DNA from: Zygnema cylindricum | Taxonomy: Eukaryota; Streptophyta; Zygnematophyceae; Zygnematales; Zygnemataceae | Assembly: GCA_037447655.1 (NCBI GenBank) | Contig: JBBHKE010000216.1 | Coordinates: forward strand, 278,694-342,693 | DNA length: 64,000 nt | Direction of reading: 5' to 3' | In this document: piece after piece, positions 56,279 to 64,000 of the stretch | Layout of the letters: each line of letters starts with the position of its first letter | Numbering within the stretch: the first letter of the stretch is position 1 | The notes under the pieces: generated by a model | What the model was told of the DNA's origin: nothing | What the model saw: only the letters and a program-made list of their open reading frames with translations | The model's database searches: none | Program-made: the position numbers and the translations under genes

Positions 56279-57655
56279 GAGGTGCTAACTACTTTTCGAA
56301 GAAAGACCTGCGAAGTGGCTATCACCAAATCAGAATTGTTGAGGAAGATGTGGAAAAGACGACATTTAGAACTCGGTACGGTCATTTCCAATTTCAGGTT
56401 ATGGCGTTCAAATTGACCAACGCACTGGCAACCTTTACGCATTTAATGAATTCCATCTTTCGGCAATATTTGGACACCTTCGTAATTGTCTTCTTAGACG
56501 ACATCTTGGTGTATAGCAAGACGTTGGAGGATCATATGGAGCACCTACAAACGGTATTACAAGTCTTTTTAGAGAACAAGTTGTACGCGAAGTGGAGTAA
56601 ATGTGACTTCTTGAAGGAAAAAATTAAGTTTTTGGGTCATGTGGTGAGTCAGGATGGAATCGCAGTGGATCCCAACAAAACTAGGGTGGTAAAAGAGTTG
56701 CCGCAGCCGACGAACATTACAGAGTTACGGATATTTCTTCGATTATGCTCCTACTATCGATTTTTTGTCGAAGGTTTTGCAAAAAAATGTTGCACCACTC
56801 ACCGAATTACTTAAAAATGACGTGCCCTACGAGTGGCACACGGCGCAAAAGGCAACCTTTGACACGCTAAAGGAGCGGAAGGTTACCGCCCCTGTGTTAG
56901 CTGTGCCCGACTCGGAATTACCTTGGACGATAACCATCGACGCTAGCGATACGGCTATTGGAGCGATCCTTATGCAGGATCAAGGAAAATGCCTTCAACC
57001 CATTGCCTACGATAGTCGGAAACTAAAGGCAACGGAGCTTAAGTGGGCCACCTATGAAAAAGAGACAATCACCATTATTAATGCGGTGGAAGTTTGGAAA
57101 TGTTACGTCCAAAGGAAGCGGATCACAATCATCACCGATCACCACCCCTTGCGGTATCTCCAAACACAGCATAAGTTGTCAAAGAAACAGGTTCGATGGA
57201 TGACATTTCTTCAAACTTTCGGACCAGAGTTAACTATTGAATTTAAACCGGGCAAGACAAACGCGACGGATGCGATGTCAATAAGACCCGGAGCAGTTGC
57301 GCTAGTGACAGAGCAACGATCACAAGCATCGCAGGGTGGGAACGTAGACTCAGTGAAAAAGAACACCGCAGCGTCTGGCGCAACGTAGGATCGAAAACTT
57401 AGCGCAGTAACTAGTACGGTACCAGTGGATGAACAGTGGATAAGTAGGATCAAGACCGCATACGACAAAGACGAGACAATCAAGGTTCTCTTTAAACGAA
57501 AGGTATTAGTTTGAACCGCTAATGGTATGTGGCGGTACAGACCAAGTCAAACAACTAGACTTTTCGTTCCAACAATTCAAGAGTTACGTCACTTGATACT
57601 TAAAATGAGTCATGACGAGCCGCTCAGTGGATATTTCGAGCGGGATAAAAACAAC
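56279..57655 (+). pseudogene. Ty3/gypsy RT and RNase H (K)
   Basis: Continues the K RT directly after copia C: ANYFSKKDLRSGYHQIRI, TTFRTRYGHFQFQVMAFKLT, catalytic FLDDILVYSK (about 56490-56520), KCDFLKEKIKFLGHVVSQDG. After a one-base frameshift near 56765 the connection and RNase H read on: VLAVPDSELPWTITIDASDT, GAILMQDQGKCLQPIAYDSR, ITIITDHHPLRYLQTQHKLS, VRWMTFLQTFGPELTIEFKP, GKTNATDAMS. The start of the integrase zinc domain (RHLILKMSHDEPLSGYFERD) is then cut by solo LTR M. The pol is dead but well preserved. Confidence 0.93.
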
Positions 57656-58886
57656 TGTAAAATTCTCTGGGCTCCATTGCCCACAGAATTGGCAGATCCA
57701 AAAGAAGCTAATCTAGATAGTGCCGACTCCAAGCTGATATAAACCCAAGTGATTGATCCCTTGACAATTAGAACCACAATACACCTTCACCCCTGTGAAG
57801 AGAAGACCTTCTGTGTGCTCAGTTCCACCACAGAATGCAAAGCTTGAATATGTGTTTTGGACAACATTCCCCACTTTGACTTTCCCACTGAATAAGTGCC
57901 CCCCTGGCACGAAAAGACTCTGACCGACTACACACTTGTGTAGCTTGGACTCCTTTGAGTGAACAGCAAAAAGAGTCACTGAATTTGCTCACTCGAGCAT
58001 TAAGTTATGGCTGGTTAAAGATGACCTTTATAGTTACAAGCTCTCTTAGAGAGAGGTACCTAAATATTACTAAAACTCGGTCTGCCTACTCACGACTACC
58101 TACTACTAAATCCTAGTCCAATAGGAACACTATATAGTACAAGAAGGTACAATGGGCGATGTACTTATTGTACGACCATTGTACGACAAGGTCTACAAGG
58201 TGACACCTCTCAAATCGGAAGCCATGGTTCCTCCTCCCATCTTCTCCGAAATCAAATAATGTGGCGCCACGTGGTACCGCGTGACGCTATCTCGGTATGC
58301 CGCCAAAAGCTCACTTTGCGTGGCGGCTATAATGCCGACCGTCCGATCAAAACATGTTTTACACGGTTCACATTCGCGTACATGCATGATGTGCTCTTTT
58401 TGGTTAGTCTGCCGTTAATTAGCTGTTGCGCTAACATTTATATATCTTTAAAACCTGTAACGTGTATCGTTTCGTGAACGCTTTGTTGGATAAGGCATAC
58501 CTCTACAAATATAACCATAAACCATGGTTCAAATCTGGTGTAGGGCAGTTTTTGGTTATTTGTTAGTAAGTTAGAATTCTCTTCTTGTACATTTATAAAT
58601 ACCTATTGTACCCTACGTATGCCATCATTGACTCTAAGCTATAGGCTTATGCTAACGTCTATGTTTGTAGGTACCAGGATCAAATCCTGGATCTGGTATA
58701 CACATTTTGGTACAAACTACGAATTAGCCTATCCTCTTTAGACAGCCATGGCTCTAGCTCTCTCTGTGGTCTTCAGTGACTGCAACAATTATGAACACCG
58801 GGGAGAGTTGAGCGAGAAGCAAGTTGCCTTTGCTGACTTATTCTATTTATTTTTTCAATACAGACCTAGAAAATACATAAATTTCA
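57656..58886 (-). mobile_element. solo copia LTR M
   Basis: TGTAAAATTCTCTGGGCTCC ... AATACATAAATTTCA, about 1231 bp, with no internal coding region, splitting the K integrase zinc domain. Flanks ACAAC (57651-57655) and ACAAA (58887-58891) form an imperfect duplication if the LTR ends at TTTCA. Contains a tRNA-like module (58485-58540) and a G-box CACGTG (58268-58273). Orientation is opposite to K. Confidence 0.8.
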
Positions 58887-58891
58887 ACAAA

Positions 58892-59800
58892 TACACGTGT
58901 CGCTGAGACGTATTATTGGCCGAACATGACTCGGAACATTGTGGAGTATGTCCGGACGTGTGACTCGTGTAACAAAAATATATCGGAATCGGGTCACTAA
59001 GGTCTGTTACAACCATTTCCGATATCATCCGTTCTTTGGGAGGCGATTTCGATGGATCTCATCGTTGCTCTTCCGTTGACCCGGGAAGGCTATGAATCAA
59101 TCTATGTCGTCTTGGATTATTTGACGAAAATGGCCCATTTCGTACCCATGACAACCACAGCCACAGCGCGAGATGTGGCAGACTTGATCTTTTGGGAGTT
59201 TTTCCGCCATCACGGACTCCCGAAGAGGATCGTCAGCTACCGTGATCAAAAATTTGTGAGCCACTTTTGGAGGAGTCTGTTCGAGCTATGTAGGACGAAG
59301 TTGGCCATGTCTTACTTATCACCCTCAGACGGACGGTCAGAATGAAAGGGTGAATCAAACTTTCGCAGAGGCTTTGCGAGCTTATATATCGGTGCACCAA
59401 ACAGATTGGGTGAACCATTTGACGGCAATTGAGGTGGCGTATAACTGAGCAGTGCACTCGTCCACAAATGCTACACCATTTTCCCTCAATGGCCGACAGC
59501 CCACCCTTCCCCAACATTTATTGGCAGCGGATTGCCCTACACCGGCAACTCTAAATTTTGCCAAAACGCTGCAAGGGAATCTAGAAAATGCGACGACGAC
59601 GCGCCGGAATGCAAAAGACCGTCAAAAAGCGCAGGCCAATGCTCGCCGGAAGGACATCATATTCAGTGTGGTTGATAAGGTTCGCCTTAATATGGCAAAA
59701 TTGTCTTTACCGAGTGCTCTCTCCAAGAAATTAGCACCGAAATTCATGCGTCGGTTCAGTGTTTTGTCAAAGGTGGAAGAAGTGGCCTAAAAGTTGGATA
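58892..59800 (+). pseudogene. Ty3/gypsy integrase (K)
   Basis: Resumes with the end of the zinc domain (ETYYWPNMTRNIVEYVRTCD, CNKN), then the core AISMDLIVALPLTREGYESI, VVLDYLTKMAHFVPM, FWEFFRHHGLPKRIVSYRDQ and a decayed QTDGQNERVNQTF block after a frameshift near 59315, and HSSTNATPFSLNGRQPTLPQ. In-frame stops occur near 58998 and 59447. The region continues to KLAPKFMRRFSVLSKVEEVA (to 59787). Confidence 0.9.
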
Positions 59801-60083
59801 CACCGAAAGACTGGCATATCCACAATGTTTTCCATGTTTCCCTACTTTAAGCCGTTTCGCAACCCCGATTTGATTTTTCCTAATAAGCGCCCACATACCC
59901 CATTGCCACCAATTCGGGGTACCTCAGACGAGTCCGAGGTTAAGGACATCCTTCAGTCGAGTCCCTCTCGAAATTCTAACTCCACCCAATATTTGTTGCG
60001 TTGGAACAACTACTGAGTTGAAGACAACTCTTGGGTGAACGAGGAAGATCTCCATTCCCCTGACTTACTGCGCCGGTTTACGT
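59801..60083 (+). pseudogene. chromodomain at the end of K integrase
   Basis: After HNVFHVSLL-like sequence and an acidic spacer, SEVKDILQSSPSRNSNSTQY, LLRWNNY and VEDNSWVNEEDLHSPDLLRR (about 59930-60080) match a chromodomain: conserved hydrophobic strands, the W of YLLRW and the W/E of SWxxEEDL. One TGA interrupts it after NNY. It classes K as a chromovirus, a gypsy clade whose chromodomain guides integration to chromatin marks (family knowledge). Confidence 0.8.
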
Positions 60084-60524
60084 AGAGTGCGGACACTCGG
60101 CTTCACCGGGGGAGCAATCTAGCGGACGTAGTGACAGACCAAATCGCACTATCGCAAGCATCGCAATCATATATGGGACGCAGCAAAGAAACGCTGTTGC
60201 GGTGTTAGCGGACCGCAACGCTATAGTTGCGCAACCACCGAAGCGGGGCATAGTCGCGGCACCGTCAAAGGATCGCAGCGCAATCGGTGCACTGACAGGA
60301 AAGCGCAACAGTGCAACGTTGTTTTGCTAAATTGGTGACGATGAACCCTCGGTTTTGTTGCAGCAGCGCAATTTATCAAATGTTGGACGCTGCGATACCC
60401 TCGCACGCTGCAACGGTTGGAAAAGTCTAACAATAAAACCCTCAACCCTCGCGGTTAAGACTGCCATCAGCCTTCGCGAACCACCTAGTCGAAATAGTTT
60501 GGAGAGTTTTTCGCTCTGCACAAC
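60084..60524 (+). other. K 3' region, non-coding, CGCAAC-rich
   Basis: No domain recognised. Contains many CGCAAC/GCAGC/GCAACG units similar to those in the K LTRs. Cut at 60524 by solo LTR L. Confidence 0.5.
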
Positions 60525-61466
60525 TGTAATTCTGTGACCTCCATTGGTACACAGAATGTCGAGCTTATGTGAAGCCTCTAAGATAGTAAATGCACTTTTG
60601 ACTTTGACAATGAATAATTCCCACTATAGGACGCAAAATCTCTTACGGACTACATCCCTCTATAGCCTCGACTCCCCTGAGTCCGTTGCAAAAGGAATCA
60701 ATGAAATTGCTCCCCTGAGCATTAAGTAATGGCTGACCAAAGTTGGTCCATAAATACAGGTGCACTTTGAGAGAGAGGCTGAAAAACCAAAAATATTCTA
60801 AGTCCTAAGCTACCTCTCTAAACTTATTATCAAGGTACTCGACCAATCATATAACTGTAAAGTACAAGAAGGTACAAGTACCGCTGTACTTCTTGTACGG
60901 CCATAGTACGGCATGGCCTGTCCGCTGACGCGTGTCAGTTTTGGAGCCGTAGTTGCTCCTCCCGTAATATCCGCTATCCAACCATATGTTGCCACATGTC
61001 ATCCGCCGATATCTGGTCCGCAAACCGCCAAACTTCTAATCCGGTATTCCGGCTCCACTGTGAGTCGTTCGATCACATCTGGACATTTGATTTCGTTCGT
61101 CGAAAGTACAGGTTGATTCGGATATTTCGTGCGGTCCGATTTCGTGCGAAGCGGTATGTCGCGTAATTTGTTTAAAGAAAATATCCGGCGCCGTACGTCT
61201 TGAAATAAATATCGCGTCATATACGTGTATCACTCCTCCAAGACCTATTGGATAAGGCCCACGGCCAGTCCGTACGGTTGTCATCTAGAGGTCCTTGGAT
61301 CAAATCCCACAACTAGCAGCCAATGTTTTGCAAAAACAATACTAGTGATCTGCCTGTCTCTTTAGCTGCTAGAGGCAGCTATGGCTGCCTGCAGGTCCTC
61401 AGTGACTACGACAAGTAGGAGGAATGCAGTAAGGTTAAAGAGAGACTACAAAATACATCTTTTTCA
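60525..61466 (-). mobile_element. solo copia LTR L
   Basis: TGTAATTCTGTGACCTCC ... CATCTTTTTCA, about 942 bp, flanked by ACAAC at 60520-60524 and 61467-61471. No internal region. Holds the most tRNA-Arg-like module (61240-61310). Inserted in the 3' part of K, orientation opposite to K. Confidence 0.8.
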
Positions 61467-61523
61467 ACAACCAGCTTACCTTCTCTTCTTGAACTACGGG
61501 AATTATCTTGTACAATAGCATCT

Positions 61524-62767
61524 ATGGCGTCGTCGTCCTCTCCACTACCAAAGAGGAGGCTTGTACGGGTAGGGCTTGAGGAAGTACCCCGCCCGGATAG
61601 ATTGTTAGCTTTGGCAAAGTTCATGGTAGAGGCTGACTGGAGGAGGGAGGTGGAAGCAAGACCAGAACCGGAAGAGACGGCCAATAGTGAGGCAGAACCG
61701 GCGGAGACCAGCAGAGGGGAGGGGTCAAAAAATGCACAAGACCTCGAGTACAACCCACTCTAAGAGGGGGATCAGGAGGATGAAGAAGACCATGAACTCT
61801 CGGACGCGGATGAGCCGGAACGCGAACCGACACCTTAGAGATAGAGGAGCGTGCCTCGGTTTTGGAGGTGATGAGGGATCCTAATAAAGAGAGCACCGTA
61901 GACGAGTATTCCTCGGAGAGTTCCAAAAAGAGGGTTGAGGCATAGTATCCCAGCGGGGATGACGTATTTGTTCTACGACGAGAAGAAGGGGAGACGGACG
62001 AGGAAAGTGAGAATAGGAAAAAAATTCCCGACTACCTTTTCCCACATCCTATCGAACCTCAACATCTAGACCTCGCCTTTAGTTTTGCCAAGCGCTTCTA
62101 CTGGGACCCTTCACACTGGCCAACAGCGTGGCGCATGGGAAAACCTGGGGATCCTATTAAAATCCTTGTTAGCGTGTCGTCCCACGCGGCTTGGAATTTC
62201 ATGAGAACGAAAGACTTAGGGAATAACCATAAGGGTTATGTGTAGTTGAACCCTCATGCCCCGCCGTTTTTGGAAGTAGTTGAAGACAACTATCGGTACA
62301 GGGTGAATGTTCCCAGGTTTCTACGCCATAACCACTCGTGGGATGTTCGTCTGCACAACATCATCTTTCGGGCGGAGGTCACACCCGAGGTACAAACACT
62401 GTAGTTGGCTCGGAAGAACGCCTTGCAGCGGGCCCGAGCCGCCAGAAAACACGTTTCCTTTAAATTAAGGAAAGTACCGCGGTGCAAATTGGCAAAGGGA
62501 GTGGCGGAAGGGGCACAACAAGCGTAAGAACCAGCACCGGCGGCCATTCCGCCGCAACCCGAGAAACCATAGGAGGTACCAGAGGAAGAGGAGGACCAGG
62601 TTCGGGAGCGAATCACTCGGAGACGCTTGGCAGTGGCATACCATCATATTATGCTGTTGGAGACTCGATGTGAGCATCTCCAAAATCAACTTGACAAGCT
62701 GCGACTGGAATTCGAGGAGTACCGTGAGGAGACATACCGCATACTCCGGCAATTGCAGTTTCCCTGA
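61524..62767 (+). pseudogene. K 3' accessory ORF, acidic with C-terminal coiled coil, unknown function
   Basis: Not recognised. Opens MASSSSPLPKRRLVRVGLEE, becomes strongly acidic, shifts frame near 61757 (DEEDHELSDADEPERE), then reads a globular-looking part (FSFAKRFYWDPSHWPTAWRM, KILVSVSSHAAWNFMRTKDL, FLEVVEDNYRYRVNVPRFLR), a basic stretch (ARKNALQRARAARKHV), and a C-terminal heptad-like segment (62606-62767; LLETRCEHLQNQLDKLRLEF) ending in TGA. Four internal stops are TAG, TAG, TAA, TAG. It lies between the chromodomain and the K polypurine tract, so it belongs to K as a third ORF or was captured by it. It does not look like gag, and no membrane segment or signal peptide of an env-like protein is seen. 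Confidence 0.6.
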
Positions 62768-62799
62768 GTAAGCAAGGTTCATTGGGACGCTGAATCCTT

Positions 62800-62811
62800 A
62801 GTGGGAGGCAC
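62800..62811 (+). other. polypurine tract of K
   Basis: AGTGGGAGGCAC directly before the TGTAACAG start of the 3' LTR. Confidence 0.6.
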
Positions 62812-63289
62812 TGTAACAGCGTTACAGGGTTGAGTGCTTAGTACCTAGAAACTAGGCTATTATAGTTGCGGTTGCAGAGCAGCGCAGCTGCGATTCTAGA
62901 CCAACGCAACATAGCAGCATAGCAACGTAGTTAAAAAGCGTAGCGCAGCATAACAATGCAGCGTGGCAGTATAGCAACGCTGCAAAATGTAAATCTAACT
63001 GTATAGTTCTAGAAAAATATGATAGATAGATCTCGGTTGACCGTGAAGGCCACGTGTACACTTGTACAGTATTAGGTTGACTAGCAGCTAGTTAGTTTAA
63101 ATTGTGGAGCAGACGTAGTAAAAAGATTGACTCTTTAAGTAGACCTTTGCTCTAAACTGTCAACTTGTAAACTCCCTCTCGATTAATAAAGCTTGGCCTT
63201 TATCTGTGAGTGTTGTGTAATCGTGATGTTGCTACGGGGAGATCCTTGGAGCTTTCCGCTGTGCATTGTGGTATTTTGGTCCTTTTACA
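62812..63289 (+). mobile_element. 3' LTR of chromovirus K
   Basis: TGTAACAGCGTTACAGG ... CCTTTTACA, 478 bp, collinear with 41829-42307. A clean 5-bp target duplication is not visible; only GT is shared at the junction with copia A. Confidence 0.88.
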
Positions 63290-64000
63290 GTAACCAAGGA
63301 ATGTTTAGGCTTAACGTGAGTAATGAAAGAAGAATGCTTGTTATGTTGGTGTTCCTAAGGTGATGATTTGGCATAAGCGGTTGGGGCATGTGCATTTTGA
63401 TAAGTTGAGGGAAATGAAAAAGCTTTGGGTAGTAGAAGGCATTCAATTTGGAGATAATGAAATGATGGATGATAGTAGTGGCTATGCTCAAGGTACGGCT
63501 CACAAACTTCCCTTTCCCAAAGCACCCACATATAGAGGTGAGAAAGTATTAGACTTGGTCCAGACAGATTTTTGGGGGCTTGCAAAAGTACCTTCGGTTG
63601 GAGGAAAGAGGTTTATGATGACAATAACCGATGAATGGTCTAGATACTCTAAAGTCTACTTTCTAAAACCAAAGGTTGAAGCATCAACTTACTTCAAAGT
63701 ATATAAAGCTTGGAGTGAGAAGTTGCATGAAACCCCCATTAAGAGGATAAGGAGTGATAACGGGGAGGAATATACCTCCAACCAGTTTGAGAAATATATA
63801 CGAGATGAGGGAGTGTTGCACCAGAAAAGTATACCATATAACTTGGAACAAAATGGGGTAGCTGAGTGGTTGAATTGAACACTAGGAGATAGTGCATGCA
63901 GTATGTTGGCCGACAATAAAATAGGAAAGAGATTTTGGGCAGAAGTAATGAACGATGCCAATTACATTAATAGTAGAGTCTTTAACACAGCTGTAAAGGG
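63290..64000 (+). pseudogene. copia GAG-pre-integrase and integrase (element A, continued; runs off the window)
   Basis: Picks up copia A exactly where K interrupted it: GMFRLNVSNE, then after a frameshift MIWHKRLGHVHFDKLREMKK, SGYAQGTAHKLPF (the zinc Cys before YAQG is changed to Tyr relative to B/C SGCAQG), TDFWGLAKVPSVGGKRFMMT, TDEWSRYSKVYFLKPK, RIRSDNGEEYTSNQFEKYI and QNGVAEWLN followed by TGA. Reading continues in frame (DSACSMLADNKIGKRFWAE) to the window edge. The rest of pol and the 3' LTR must lie outside. Confidence 0.9.

Noticed and set aside
57656-58886. Host gene exons within the gap in K integrase
   Set aside because: The stretch is a copia-family solo LTR with the same landmarks as B and C; no coding signal.
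61524-62767. Env-like gene of an endogenous retrovirus
   Set aside because: No signal peptide, transmembrane segment or furin-like site is seen; the protein looks acidic and coiled-coil. Left as unknown.

Overview
The window is nuclear DNA of a plant or other streptophyte. The evidence is a five-exon RSZ22-type SR splicing-factor gene, Ty1/copia and chromodomain-bearing Ty3/gypsy retrotransposons, G-box motifs in the LTRs and TTTAGGG-like stretches in introns. The species cannot be named from the sequence. There is one host gene; nearly everything else is nested retrotransposon sequence or simple repeats.

Layout. 1-20017: decayed, nested retroelements: an LTR fragment split by copia D (652-2116), gypsy LTRs and a minus-strand gypsy pol remnant (2117-5710), a minus-strand copia of another lineage (E, 5711-8817), a plus-strand degenerate copia (F, 9283-13684), and a minus-strand degenerate copia G (13840-20017) with both LTRs and an AAAAA target duplication. 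20018-32479: a gene island free of recognised LTR elements, holding purine/pyrimidine hexamer arrays, a possible MITE and the intact RSZ22-like gene (CDS 31201 down to 25804, 191 codons plus stop, all four introns GT-AG and phase-consistent). 32480-34638: an 18-bp minisatellite, interrupted by a solo LTR (H), which is itself split by element I (34806-38188). I is a compact LTR retrotransposon that encodes only GAG, in one intact 425-codon ORF. 39114-64000: a deep nest. An LTR fragment (J) is split by copia A, A is split by a chromovirus K (41829-63289), and K is split by two young copias B (42871-49295) and C (49840-56273) and two solo LTRs M and L.

How the parts relate. Copias A, B, C and G and the gag-only element I carry the same 14-nt primer-binding site directly next to the 5' LTR (D has a version with two changes). 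It matches the complement of the anticodon arm of initiator tRNA-Met, not its 3' end. This is the half-tRNA priming known from Drosophila copia and yeast Ty5. The same 14 nt are translated, because in B, C and I the gag ORF starts inside the 5' LTR and reads through the site. The copia LTRs also share an antisense tRNA-like module (A-box/B-box-like) and several share CACGTG G-boxes. B, C and I have nearly identical LTRs and perfect 5-bp target duplications, so they inserted recently; C keeps an uninterrupted 757-codon stretch covering the integrase C-terminus, RT and RNase H. Element I may borrow pol functions from the copias that share its primer site (inference).
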